Positions 50,443 to 59,309 of a stretch of 64,000 nt of DNA are shown piece after piece (position 1 is the first letter of the stretch; the number at the start of each line of letters is the position of its first letter). The position numbers and the translations under genes were made by a program. This DNA is from Metarhizobium sp964253915 (lineage in GTDB: Bacteria > Pseudomonadota > Alphaproteobacteria > Rhizobiales > Rhizobiaceae): the NCBI RefSeq assembly GCF_964253915.1, contig NZ_CAXUSG020000002.1:620001-684000 (forward strand), read 5' to 3'. Below the pieces are notes generated by a model. That model saw only the letters and a program-made list of their open reading frames with translations, was not told the DNA's origin and did no database searches.

Positions 50443-51540
50443 ATGAACACCATCATCCAGATGCCTGTCCGGAAGATCATCCACGTGGACATGGATGCCT
50501 TCTATGCGTCGGTCGAGCAGCGCGACAACCCGGAACTCCGCGGCAAGCCGCTCGCGGTTGGTGGGTCCGCGGCCCGCGGCGTTGTGGCAGCGGCTAGTTA
50601 CGAAGCCCGAAAGTTCGGCGTCCACTCCGCCATGCCCTCGGTGACCGCCGCGCGAAAATGCCCGGAGCTGATCTTCGTTCCACCGCGCTTCGATGTCTAC
50701 AAGGCCGTGTCACAGCAGATCCGGGAGATTTTCGCGGAGTATACGCCACTCATCGAGCCGCTGTCGCTGGACGAGGCCTATCTCGATGTCACCGAAAATC
50801 TGAAAGGCATGGAGATTGCAACCGAGATCGCCCTGGAAATCCGGGCGAAGATCAAGCAGGTCACCGGGCTGAACGCCTCGGCGGGAATTTCCTATAACAA
50901 GTTTCTCGCCAAGATGGCGAGCGACCTGAACAAACCCAATGGGCAGGCCGTGATCACGCCGAAAAACGGACCGGCATTCGTGGAAACATTGCCCGTCAAG
51001 AAATTCCATGGTGTCGGCCCGGCCACGGCCGACTACATGAAGCGTCATGGGATCGAGACTGGCGCAGACCTCAAAGCGAAGTCGCTGCAATTCCTGGCCG
51101 AACATTTTGGAAAATCCGGCCCCTATTTCTACGGCATCGCGCGGGGCATCGATGAACGCCAGGTAAGGCCCGATCGGATCCGCAAATCCGTCGGCGCCGA
51201 AGATACGTTCGTGCAAGACATCGACAGTTTCGACCTGGCGAAAGCGGAGTTAAAACCTCTCGCCGACAAAGTCTGGCGGTATTGCACGGCGCAAGGTATC
51301 AGCGGCAGGACGGTGACCGTGAAGATCAAGTATTCTGATTTCACGCAGGCGACCCGAAGCCGGACCAGCAGCCAGCCGATCTCCGCTGTGCCAGATATCG
51401 TGGAAGCCGCCGAAACCCTGCTCTCGACGGTTTATCCTTTCAAGCTTCCCGTTCGTCTCCTCGGCGTCACCCTGTCGTCGCTCACGAACGACAGGGTGAC
51501 CGGCGATGAGGAACAACCGCAGCTCGGTTTCGATTTATGA
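50443..51540 (+). CDS. dinB: DNA polymerase IV
   Basis: The 365-residue Y-family polymerase has the catalytic HVDMDAFYASVEQRD (Asp16 and Asp18) and SLDEAYLDVT (Asp110, Glu111). A sliding-clamp-binding motif QPQLGFDL ends the protein. It copies past damaged bases during the SOS response; an SOS box lies upstream. There is no clear ribosome-binding site before the first ATG and translation could start at Met7. The exonuclease gene begins 30 bases downstream. Confidence 0.95.
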   Translation: MNTIIQMPVRKIIHVDMDAFYASVEQRDNPELRGKPLAVGGSAARGVVAAASYEARKFGVHSAMPSVTAARKCPELIFVPPRFDVYKAVSQQIREIFAEYTPLIEPLSLDEAYLDVTENLKGMEIATEIALEIRAKIKQVTGLNASAGISYNKFLAKMASDLNKPNGQAVITPKNGPAFVETLPVKKFHGVGPATADYMKRHGIETGADLKAKSLQFLAEHFGKSGPYFYGIARGIDERQVRPDRIRKSVGAEDTFVQDIDSFDLAKAELKPLADKVWRYCTAQGISGRTVTVKIKYSDFTQATRSRTSSQPISAVPDIVEAAETLLSTVYPFKLPVRLLGVTLSSLTNDRVTGDEEQPQLGFDL

Positions 51541-51570
51541 TCGACAGCCTGTTCAAGAGAAGAGAAAGCC

Positions 51571-52320
51571 GTGTCGACATCCCGCGTTCGCGTCATTGAT
51601 CTGGAGACAGCCGGCAACGGAGCGAATGACGTCTGCGAGATCGGCTGGCAGGATGTGGTTGTCGACGCGGACGGCCGCTGGACCGTCAATGACGAGCGCG
51701 GCGCCCTGATGGTCAATCCGGGGCGGCCGATCTCGCCGGAGACGATGGCCGTCCATCATATTCTCGATGAACAGGTCGCAAACGCCCCCTATTGGAAAGA
51801 GGTCGCACCAGCTGTGTTGCGTCCATCCGGCAAGATCGATGCTCTGGCCGCGCATCGTGCCGCTTTCGAACAGCGATATTGCACGCCGCGGCTGACGGGT
51901 GGGCTGCGCTGGATCTGTACCTGGAAATGCGCGCTGCGGATCTGGCCCGAATTGCCACGATTTTCCAATCAGATGCTGCGCTACCAGCGCATGCCGCAAG
52001 GCTTGGTCCATGAGATCGGACTGCCGGCGCATCGGGCGATGCCGGACGCCTATGTCACGGCTCATCATCTGCGAGACCTGTTGAACGCAGCATCGCTCGA
52101 ACAGCTTCTGGCCTGGAGCGCCGAGCCTGGCCTTCTGCCCCGCGTGCCGGCCGGGCCGGAGCGCGGCAAGAGTTGGGAGCGTATCAGCACGGAAACGCTC
52201 ACCGGGTTTCTCAACGAGCGAGATGCCGATGTCCGCTTCAGTGCCCAGACAGAGCTCGCAAGACGGGGTGAACTTGAGCCGCCCGCGCTTGTCGAGCCTG
52301 TGCAACGAACCCTGATCTGA
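51571..52320 (+). CDS. DnaQ-type 3'-5' exonuclease (DEDDh, ExoX-like)
   Basis: The 249-residue protein has ExoI motif VIDLETAGN (acidic pair Asp-Glu) and the DEDDh His-Asp pair in LPAHRAMPDAYVTAH. The remainder (GKSWERISTETLTGFLNERD near the carboxy terminus) looks like the ExoX-type tail. It hydrolyses DNA 3' ends for proofreading or repair. The start is GTG at 51571 after AGAGAAAG. Position 30 bases after dinB suggests joint induction; it may edit errors of Pol IV, which is inference. Confidence 0.9.
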   Translation: MSTSRVRVIDLETAGNGANDVCEIGWQDVVVDADGRWTVNDERGALMVNPGRPISPETMAVHHILDEQVANAPYWKEVAPAVLRPSGKIDALAAHRAAFEQRYCTPRLTGGLRWICTWKCALRIWPELPRFSNQMLRYQRMPQGLVHEIGLPAHRAMPDAYVTAHHLRDLLNAASLEQLLAWSAEPGLLPRVPAGPERGKSWERISTETLTGFLNERDADVRFSAQTELARRGELEPPALVEPVQRTLI

Positions 52321-52327
52321 TCGACGA

Positions 52328-52501
52328 TCCTTACCCCACGACATCCAAGCACAGGAACTGGCCAAGCTGATCTTCGGCGCGGACCAGCCGTCAACTCTTG
52401 CCGCGTCAGGTCGCATTCAAACGACCGATGCGGATGGCGCAGAAGAACTGGACCGGATAATCGCCACCAGCCGCCGTCCATATTCAAGCCTGTCGTTTTG
52501 A
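52328..52501 (+). pseudogene. Carboxy-terminal remnant, possibly of a GNAT/SCP2 (Eis-like) protein
   Basis: From a stop in frame at 52316-52318 region to TGA at 52499-52501 the frame encodes a peptide with AQELAKLIFGADQPSTLA, ASGRIQ and, at the end, RRPYSSLSF. The LxxLIFG...SxLAxxGRI pattern resembles the carboxy-terminal sterol-carrier domain of Eis-like acetyltransferases. No start codon or 5' part of that gene is present, so it reads as the decayed 3' end of a gene lost by deletion. Family assignment is from memory and uncertain. Confidence 0.35.
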
Positions 52502-52550
52502 TGGCGATGGGGGCAACGAGATGAGAAAAGGTTCAGGGCCAGTTTGGTTG

Positions 52551-54227
52551 TCAGCCCTTGCGATAAACGGTCGGATCCGGAATCGGCACGGCTGCCATCA
52601 GCGCCTTGGTGTAATCCTCGCGCGGGTTTTCGAATATCTCGCGGCGTGTGCCGCTCTCGACGATCTTGCCGCCACGCATCACCGCCACCTTGTGCGACAT
52701 GCGTTCGATGACAGCCATGTCATGCGAGATGAAGAGATAGGCGAGCCCCATCGTCTCCTGCAGTTCCAGCATCAGGTCGAGCACGCGGGCGCGGACGGAC
52801 ACATCGAGTGCGGCGACGCTCTCGTCGGCGACGATCAGTTTCGGCTCGAGCGCCAGGGCGCGGGCAATGCAGATGCGCTGGCGCTGGCCACCGGAGAATT
52901 CGTGCGGATAACGCGTCGCCGCATCCGCCGTCAGCCCGACGCGGCGGAGCAATTCGGCGACGCGGTCCTGCCGTTCGGAAGCATTGCCGATGCCGTGGAT
53001 GACCAGCGGCTCCGCCACCGCCTTGCCCACCGACATGCGCGGATCGAGCGACGCATAGGGGTCCTGGAAGATCATCTGTGCCGAGCGCCGGAACGGGCGC
53101 ATGTCATGCTGCGATAACCCGGCAATGTCGCGGCCGTCGATCTGCACCGAGCCTGAAAACGGAATCAGTCCCAGCACCGCCTTGCCGGTGGTCGACTTGC
53201 CCGAGCCGCTTTCGCCGACAAGGCCCATCGTCTCGCCGGGCATGATGTCGAAAGAAATGCGGTCAACCGTCGCCGCCGGCGCCTTGCGCTTGAAGATAAG
53301 GCCCGACGCGCTGCCATAGGTAACGCTGAGACCGGTGACATTGAGCACGGGTGCGGCGCCGCGCGGGGCCGGTTCGATTGTGCTCTTCGATACCCGGGGC
53401 GGGCCATCGGTTCCGGCCAGCGCGCCGAGCCGCGGCACGGCGGCCAGCAATTGCCGCGTATAGAACTCGCGCGGATGGCCGAAGACCTCAATCGACGGCC
53501 CCTGCTCGACGATCCGGCCCTGTTGCATGATCACGACGCGGTCGGCCATCTCGGCGACCACGCCCATGTCGTGCGTGATCATGATGATCGAGGTGCCGAA
53601 CTCCGCCTTCAGCTTGCGCATCAGCGTCAGGATCTGCGCCTGCACGGTCACATCAAGCGCCGTGGTCGGCTCGTCGGCGATCAGCACCTTGGGGCGGCAG
53701 GACAACGCCATGGCAATCATCACCCGCTGGCGCATGCCGCCGGAAAGTTCGTGCGGAAACTGCTTGAGGCGCCGGGCGGGATCGCTGATCTGTACCGCTT
53801 CCAGCATCTCCAGCGCGATCGCCTCGGCATTGGCGGCACCTTGATGCTCGCGGATCGCCTCGACCAGCTGCGCGCCGATGCTCATCACCGGGTTGAGCGA
53901 GGTCATCGGCTCCTGGAAGATCATCGCGATCTCGCCGCCGCGGACATGGCGCATCTGGCTGTTGGAGAGCGTCGTCAGCTCCCGTTCACCGAGCTTGATA
54001 GTGCCCGACGTCACTTTCAGCGAGGCCTTGGGCAGCAGGCCCATGATCGACAGCGAGGTCACGGACTTGCCCGAGCCGCTTTCGCCGGCGATGCACAAAG
54101 TCTCGCCGGGATAGAGGTCGAAGGAGATATCGTCGAGCACCCGCTTCAAACCCTCGGGTGTACGCGCATCGACCGAGAGGCGCTCGACGCTGAGCACCGG
54201 CGCCTCTTTTGGCTTGGTTTCGGTCAC
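52551..54227 (-). CDS. Oligopeptide-type ABC transporter ATP-binding protein, fused DppD-DppF (GsiA-like)
   Basis: The 558-residue protein has two nucleotide-binding domains: Walker A GESGSGKS at 48-55 and again at 338-345, signatures LSGGM (161-165) and FSGGQ (444-448), Walker B VLIADEP and LIVADES. In the second Walker B region Ser470 replaces the usual Pro after the Glu. It is the last gene of the amide operon and powers the 56960-58728 permeases. It overlaps the amidase gene by 4 bases. Confidence 0.93.
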   Translation of the reverse strand: MTETKPKEAPVLSVERLSVDARTPEGLKRVLDDISFDLYPGETLCIAGESGSGKSVTSLSIMGLLPKASLKVTSGTIKLGERELTTLSNSQMRHVRGGEIAMIFQEPMTSLNPVMSIGAQLVEAIREHQGAANAEAIALEMLEAVQISDPARRLKQFPHELSGGMRQRVMIAMALSCRPKVLIADEPTTALDVTVQAQILTLMRKLKAEFGTSIIMITHDMGVVAEMADRVVIMQQGRIVEQGPSIEVFGHPREFYTRQLLAAVPRLGALAGTDGPPRVSKSTIEPAPRGAAPVLNVTGLSVTYGSASGLIFKRKAPAATVDRISFDIMPGETMGLVGESGSGKSTTGKAVLGLIPFSGSVQIDGRDIAGLSQHDMRPFRRSAQMIFQDPYASLDPRMSVGKAVAEPLVIHGIGNASERQDRVAELLRRVGLTADAATRYPHEFSGGQRQRICIARALALEPKLIVADESVAALDVSVRARVLDLMLELQETMGLAYLFISHDMAVIERMSHKVAVMRGGKIVESGTRREIFENPREDYTKALMAAVPIPDPTVYRKG

Positions 54228-55168
54228 GCGAGCACGATCCTGGGGAAGTAGAAGGAGACGACCCAGTTGGGCATGTCGACGATTTCGGAGATGCGGAGAT
54301 CGCCGCAGACCGAGCAGAGCATATAGGCATCGACCGGGCTGTAGCCGTGTTCGGCGGTGAGCAGGTCGATCATGCGCATGACGGCTTCGCGCGCACCGGT
54401 CATCAGGTCCGGACCGATGCCGGTCGTCACTTCGTAGCCCATGCCGTCGAGATGGCGGGTGACCGGTTCGGTGGTGGTGAAGCGCGGCGACTTGAGATTG
54501 GCGCCCTTGACCAGGTCCAGCGTCAGCTCGACATTCATCTGGCTTTCGATTGCCGTGCCGCAGACCTCGCCGTCGCCCTGCGCCGCGTGCGTATCGCCGA
54601 CGGAGAACAGCGCAGCCTGGACTTCGATGGGCAGATAGAGCGTCACGCCGGCGGTCAGATCGCGGATATCCATGTTGCCGCCGACCTGGCGCGGCGGCAC
54701 GACCGAATGAAGGCCGGGCTCCGCCGGTGCGACGCCGATCGTGCCGGTAAAGGGTTTCAGCGGCACCTTGCCGCCGGGGCCGAAGGCGGATGGCGCCATC
54801 GATGCCGTGTCATAGGTCCAGATATGCAGTGCCGGGTCCTTGAACTGGTCGGCCAGGAGGCCGAAGCCGGGAATATTGGCGGTCCAGCCGACACCGGAGG
54901 GGTGAAACTTGTTGATGGTGACCTTCAGCGCATCGCCCGGCTCAGCGCCCTCGATATAGACGGGGCCGGAGACCGGGTTGATCTTGCCGAAGTCGAGATT
55001 GGCGAGTGTCGCCAGCGTGGCATCCGCACCGATCTGGCCGCCGGAGGAATCCATGCATTCGAACAGGATGGTCTCGCCGGGCTTTGCCGTCAGCGCCGGC
55101 GGGAAGTCGCGGTTCCAGCCGAAATTGTGCTGGGCGCGGTGAATGGTGTGGTTGCAGATGCTGCACAT
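54224..55168 (-). CDS. fmdA: Acetamidase/formamidase
   Basis: The 314-residue FmdA/AmdA family enzyme shows HNFGWNRDFPPALTAKPGET near the start, GGQIGADATLATLANL, INKFHPSGVGWTANIPGFGLL and VGDTHAAQGDGEVCGTAIE. It hydrolyses short aliphatic amides to the acid and ammonia. The ATG at 55168 has GGAG 7 bases before it; the longer reading frame upstream is a translated dispersed repeat. It lies between the binding protein and the ATPase genes, under AmiC/AmiR control. Confidence 0.93.
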   Translation of the reverse strand: MCSICNHTIHRAQHNFGWNRDFPPALTAKPGETILFECMDSSGGQIGADATLATLANLDFGKINPVSGPVYIEGAEPGDALKVTINKFHPSGVGWTANIPGFGLLADQFKDPALHIWTYDTASMAPSAFGPGGKVPLKPFTGTIGVAPAEPGLHSVVPPRQVGGNMDIRDLTAGVTLYLPIEVQAALFSVGDTHAAQGDGEVCGTAIESQMNVELTLDLVKGANLKSPRFTTTEPVTRHLDGMGYEVTTGIGPDLMTGAREAVMRMIDLLTAEHGYSPVDAYMLCSVCGDLRISEIVDMPNWVVSFYFPRIVLA

Positions 55169-55191
55169 AGGAATTCTCCGGAGATTGTCGC

Positions 55192-55313
55192 TGCCCCTCA
55201 TCCGCCTGCCGGCACCTCTCCCCTTTCTGGCGGGGAGAAGGGCCTTGGGGCGCTGTCGGTGCCTGTGGCGTCCCCTCTCCCCGCAAGCGGGGAGAGGGCC
55301 AGGGTGAGGGGCA
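55192..55313. repeat. Dispersed rhizobial-type palindromic repeat (122 bp)
   Basis: TGCCCCTCA (55192-55200) and TGAGGGGCA (55305-55313) are perfect terminal inverted repeats. An inner 12-bp stem CCCTCTCCCCGC/GCGGGGAGAGGG (55273-55298) has an AA loop, with another CTCCCC...GGGGAG hairpin near 55217-55239. I know this CTCTCCCCGCAAGCGGGGAGAG element as one scattered through many rhizobial genomes. Here it sits between the binding-protein and amidase genes and acts as the hairpin seen after every binding-protein gene in this window. Confidence 0.75.
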
Positions 55314-55334
55314 AACCTCACCCGATGCATTCGC

Positions 55335-56936
55335 TTACTTCACGAAGATCGCGTCGTAGTTGATGACGCGGGTCGGGTCGATGTAGATGTTGTTTTCGCC
55401 GCCCATGCGCAGCGACTTGGCCACGACGCGGCGCTCATTGGTCACGGGGATCCACGGCGCGTCCTTCATCACGTCGGTGAAGATCGTCTTCCACGCTGCG
55501 ATACGCTCCGCGCCCTTGGCCGGATCGGACATGGAATCGGCGGCTACCGCACGCTTGTCGAGTTCCGGGTTGCAATACCACGACCAGTTCCAGCCGCCCT
55601 GCACCGCGCCGCCGCAGCCCAGGATCGGGCCGTAGAAATTCGACGGATCCGGGAAGTCGGCAATCCAGGCCATGCCGCCCGACCAGATCATCGGCGCTTC
55701 GCCTTCGGTGCCGCCGGCGGCGATGACGTTGCCCTGCGCCAGCGCGCGGATCTCGGCCTTGACGCCGATCGCCGCAAGATCCTGCTGGATCGCCTGGGCG
55801 ATGCGCGGCTGCGGATCGGTGTTGGTGGCGTAAAGCACGGTCTCGAATCCATCGGCATGGCCGGCTTCCGCCAACAGCGCCTTGGCCTTGTCGACACTGT
55901 ATTCGTAGCCGGCATAGTCGTTGTCATACCCCGGCATCAGCGGCGGCAGCACTTCCTTGGCGGGCGTGGCGCGACCGTTGAGGATACGCACGATGCGCTC
56001 CTTGTTGATGGCATGGTTGACCGCCTGGCGTACCTTCAGGTCGTCGAAGGGTTTTACCTTGGTGTTGAGCGTGACGTAGCCGGTGTGAAGCTGCTCGCCG
56101 TCGACGATCATCTGCGCGCCGTCGGGCGAATTCTTGATTTCAAGGAATTTTGCCGGCGGAATGCCGTCGCCGGCAATGTCGACCTCACCCTTCTGCAGGC
56201 GCAGAAGCGCCACCAGCGGCTCCTGGCCGACTTCGACCGTAAAACTGTCGATCTTCGGCATGTCCTTGACGAAATAGTCGGGGTTGCGTTCGAAAACCAG
56301 CTTCTGGCCGATCGTCCAGTCCTTGAGGATGAAGGTGCCCGAACCGACCGGCTTCTTGCCGAAATCGCCGGCAGCGGCCTCGACCGCTTCCTTCGGCACG
56401 ACGGAGGCGAAGTTGATCGCCAGAACGTGCAGGAAGGTCGCATCCGGACGGGTCAGCTTGAAGACGACGGTGGAATCGTCGGGCGTCTCGATGCCCTTGA
56501 GGCCGCCTTCCTTGCCGGCGGTCAGGTCGGCAAAACCGTCGATGGCGCCGAAGAAGCCGGCACCGGGACCCTGTGTCTTCGGATCGACGGCGCGCTCGAT
56601 CGAATATTTCACGTCCGAGGCAACGATCTCGCGGCCATTGGAGAATTTCACGCCCTTATGGAGCTTGAACGTATAGGTCAGGCCATCGGAGGCGACGTCG
56701 AAGCTTTCCGCCAGCGACGGCACGAGGTTGGCGGTGCCCGGCTCATAATCCATCAGCCGCGAGAACAGGCTCTTGATCATCGACCAGTTGACCCAGTCAT
56801 AGCCGATCTGCGGGTCGAGCGTCGTGATGTCGTCCTTGTAGGTGACGACGATATCCTTGCCTTCGGCGCTTGCCGCAAGCGGCGTCAGCAGCACGGCCGT
56901 CGCCATGGCAGTCCCGAGTAACCAGCGTTTGAACAT
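55335..56936 (-). CDS. Oligopeptide-type ABC transporter substrate-binding protein (amide operon)
   Basis: The 533-residue SBP_bac_5 protein has a signal peptide (FKRWLLGTAMATAVLLTPLA, cleavage near ASAEG) and the family segments DDITTLDPQIGYDWVNW, FKLHKGVKFSNGREIVASDV and INFASVVPKEA. The ATG at 56936 follows AAGGGGAAC. It probably binds an amide or short peptide for import by the DppB/DppC-type permeases and hydrolysis by the amidase. Ligand not determined by sequence. Confidence 0.93.
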   Translation of the reverse strand: MFKRWLLGTAMATAVLLTPLAASAEGKDIVVTYKDDITTLDPQIGYDWVNWSMIKSLFSRLMDYEPGTANLVPSLAESFDVASDGLTYTFKLHKGVKFSNGREIVASDVKYSIERAVDPKTQGPGAGFFGAIDGFADLTAGKEGGLKGIETPDDSTVVFKLTRPDATFLHVLAINFASVVPKEAVEAAAGDFGKKPVGSGTFILKDWTIGQKLVFERNPDYFVKDMPKIDSFTVEVGQEPLVALLRLQKGEVDIAGDGIPPAKFLEIKNSPDGAQMIVDGEQLHTGYVTLNTKVKPFDDLKVRQAVNHAINKERIVRILNGRATPAKEVLPPLMPGYDNDYAGYEYSVDKAKALLAEAGHADGFETVLYATNTDPQPRIAQAIQQDLAAIGVKAEIRALAQGNVIAAGGTEGEAPMIWSGGMAWIADFPDPSNFYGPILGCGGAVQGGWNWSWYCNPELDKRAVAADSMSDPAKGAERIAAWKTIFTDVMKDAPWIPVTNERRVVAKSLRMGGENNIYIDPTRVINYDAIFVK

Positions 56937-56959
56937 TTTTCGTTCCCCTTCTTTGATTG

Positions 56960-57880
56960 TCAGCGTGTACGGATGCGCGGATCGATGACCGGCGCGATGA
57001 GGTCTGCGAGAAGATTGCCGGCGACGATTGCCAGCGCCGAGGTCAGCGTGACGCCCATGATGATGGGAATGTCGACCTGCTGGATCGCCTGCCAGGCAAG
57101 CTGGCCGATGCCCGGCCAGCCATAAACGGCCTCGACCACCACCACGCCGCCCATGAACTGGCCGATATCGATGCCGATCATGGCGATGATCGGCAGGATC
57201 GCGTTGGGCAGCGCGTGCCGGAAGATGATACGCCGCGACGAAAGGCCCTTGGCGCGGGCCGTGCGGACATAGTCCTGGTTCAGCACGTCGATCATCGCCG
57301 AGCGCACCATGCGCGCATACCAGCCGGCGCCGAGGATGCCGAGCGTCAGCGCCGGCAGCACGATATGGGCAAAGCTGCCATAACCGCTCATCGGGAACCA
57401 GCCGAGCGTGACGGCGAAGACGTAGAGCAGCAGCAGCGCCGCCACGAATTGCGGCGCCGAGACGCCGACGAAGGAGGCGGTCATCACCAGCCGATCGACG
57501 AAGCTGCCGCGCTTGACGGCGGCGATCGTGCCGAAGGTGATGCCGAGCACGACCTCGACGAAGATGCCGGCCGCCATCAGCGTCAGCGTCGCCGGCAGGC
57601 GGGCTGCGATCAGCGTCCAGACTTCCGTCTTCTGCGCATAGGAGCGGCCGAGATCGCCCTGCAGCAGGCCCGTCAGGTAGGTCCAGAACTGCACCAGCAG
57701 CGGCTGGTCGAGGCCGAGTTCGTGGCGGATCGAGGCGACCGTCTGCGCCGTGGCACTGCGGCCGGCGATCATGCGGGCCGGATCGGCCGGCAGCGCATAG
57801 AGCAGCACGAAGGTGATGGCGGCGACGCCGAGCAGGATGAGGAAGGCTTGCGCAAGGCGTTTGGAGAGCAGGATGACCAT
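56960..57880 (-). CDS. Oligopeptide-type ABC transporter permease (DppB family, amide operon)
   Basis: The 306-residue protein has KRLAQAFLILLGVAAITFVL as first membrane segment, LGLDQPLLVQFWTYLTGLLQ and the EAA loop YVRTARAKGLSSRRIIFRHALPN. It overlaps the dppC stop by 1 base (TGATG), so the two permeases are translated together. It precedes the binding-protein gene by 23 bases. Confidence 0.93.
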   Translation of the reverse strand: MVILLSKRLAQAFLILLGVAAITFVLLYALPADPARMIAGRSATAQTVASIRHELGLDQPLLVQFWTYLTGLLQGDLGRSYAQKTEVWTLIAARLPATLTLMAAGIFVEVVLGITFGTIAAVKRGSFVDRLVMTASFVGVSAPQFVAALLLLYVFAVTLGWFPMSGYGSFAHIVLPALTLGILGAGWYARMVRSAMIDVLNQDYVRTARAKGLSSRRIIFRHALPNAILPIIAMIGIDIGQFMGGVVVVEAVYGWPGIGQLAWQAIQQVDIPIIMGVTLTSALAIVAGNLLADLIAPVIDPRIRTR

Positions 57881-58728
57881 CAGCCCCTCCCCCGCTGCGT
57901 CGGATCGAGGATGTCGCGGAGCGCATCACCCACCAGATTGAAGGCCAGTGCCGTCAGCAGGATCACCATGCCGGGGAAGAACACCAGCCACGGTGCTGCC
58001 TGGAAATAGCTCTGGCTCTCGAAGATGATGTTGCCCCAGGACGGCTGCGGCGGCTGCACGCCAATGCCGAGGAAGGAGAGCGTGGCTTCGAGCAGCACGG
58101 TGGTGGCGATGCCGAGCGTGCCCCAGACGATGGCGGTCGGGATCAGGTGCGGCAGGATATGCAGCAGCAGGATACGGGCATGGCTGGCACCGAGCGAGCG
58201 TTCGGCCATGATGAAATCACGCTCCACCAGCCCGCGCGTCTCGGTATAGACGATGCGCGCCACCTGCACCCAATTGACCAGCGCGATCACCATGGCGACG
58301 ATCCACAGGCTCGGCTTCATCAGCGCCGCCAGTACGATGGCGAGCAGCAGCGCCGGAAAGGCCATCATCAGGTCGGTGAAGCGCATCAGCACATTGCCCA
58401 TGAAGCCGCGCAGATAACCGGCGACGATGCCGACGAACAGGCCGATGGCCACCGCGACACCATTCGCCACCAGCCCGATGATCAGCGAGGTGCGCGCGCC
58501 ATACAGCATGCGCGAGAACAGGTCGCGGCCGAGCGTGTCCGTGCCGAGCAGGAACTGGCCGCCGGGCGGCATCGGCGCGCCTTCGAGCGTCAACCCGTCA
58601 AACATCTGCTCGTCGGGATTGAACGGCGCGACCAAAGGCGCTGCCAGTGCCAGGACAACCACGATCAGCACGACCACGAGGCCGAACAGCGCCGAGGGCT
58701 GGCGGAAAAGCGAGCGGAGCACAGTCAT
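57880..58728 (-). CDS. Oligopeptide-type ABC transporter permease (DppC family, amide operon)
   Basis: The 282-residue protein has FLLGTDTLGRDLFSRMLYGARTS and the EAA loop FIMAERSLGASHARILLLHILPH, both typical of DppC, and ends NLVGDALRDILDPTQRGRG. It begins exactly at the last base of the ANTAR regulator gene. With DppB it forms the membrane channel of the amide importer. Confidence 0.93.
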   Translation of the reverse strand: MTVLRSLFRQPSALFGLVVVLIVVVLALAAPLVAPFNPDEQMFDGLTLEGAPMPPGGQFLLGTDTLGRDLFSRMLYGARTSLIIGLVANGVAVAIGLFVGIVAGYLRGFMGNVLMRFTDLMMAFPALLLAIVLAALMKPSLWIVAMVIALVNWVQVARIVYTETRGLVERDFIMAERSLGASHARILLLHILPHLIPTAIVWGTLGIATTVLLEATLSFLGIGVQPPQPSWGNIIFESQSYFQAAPWLVFFPGMVILLTALAFNLVGDALRDILDPTQRGRG

Positions 58729-59309
58729 CAGCCCACCTCCGGCAGAGGCTCGGCCCCGCCCAGGAAGATCGCCGAGACCTGTTCCATCGACAGCCGCCGG
58801 TCCATGGCGCAGTCGCGCAGCATGGCATAGGCCTGTTCTTCATCGAGCCCACGGGCAGTGCGCAGCTTTTCGACAGCGGCATGCACCAGCGGCCGCATCC
58901 GCACGCGCTCCTCGAGATATTGCATCTGTTGGGCGACCGCGCGGCGCTCCTCGTGGATCGAGACGGCCATGACCAGCGCCGGATAGATCGCGGAGGCCGT
59001 CACCGGCTTGGGGATGATGGCGCTGGCGCCCTGCTGCAGCGCCCAGGCGATGCGGCCCGGGGCTTCCGAGCCGAGCAGCGCCACCAGCGGCTTGCCCAAA
59101 GTATCCGGCTTTGCCGGCAGCAGGTCATCCCAGCCCTGGTCGGCATCGACAAGCACCAGATCGGCGCTGTCCCAGCCGGCCAGCGGCGCCCACTGGCAAG
59201 TGGCGCGAATGCCGAGCAGGCCGAATTGCCGCTCCAGCCGCTCGGTATTGGCATCGCCGCGATGCAGGATCACGGCATGCCAGCCGGTAAAGTTTGGTGT
59301 CCGGCTCAT
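58728..59309 (-). CDS. amiR: AmiR-type ANTAR antiterminator
   Basis: The 193-residue protein has an amino-terminal pseudo-receiver region (HAVILHRGDANTERLERQFG..., VDADQGWDDL, LVALLGSEAPGRIAWALQQG), a short coiled coil (ERRAVAQQMQYLEERVRMR) and a carboxy-terminal three-helix ANTAR RNA-binding domain (AAVEKLRTARGLDEEQAYAM). ANTAR proteins bind paired small stem-loops in nascent RNA and prevent terminators forming. Its ATG overlaps the amiC stop by 4 bases, and AmiC presumably holds it inactive until an amide binds, as in the Pseudomonas ami system. Confidence 0.9.
   Translation of the reverse strand: MSRTPNFTGWHAVILHRGDANTERLERQFGLLGIRATCQWAPLAGWDSADLVLVDADQGWDDLLPAKPDTLGKPLVALLGSEAPGRIAWALQQGASAIIPKPVTASAIYPALVMAVSIHEERRAVAQQMQYLEERVRMRPLVHAAVEKLRTARGLDEEQAYAMLRDCAMDRRLSMEQVSAIFLGGAEPLPEVG

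Noticed and set aside
55169..55330. A 54-residue amino-terminal extension of the amidase
   Set aside because: The extra residues translate the dispersed CTCTCCCCGCAAGCGGGGAGAG repeat; GGAG and the family start match the ATG at 55168.
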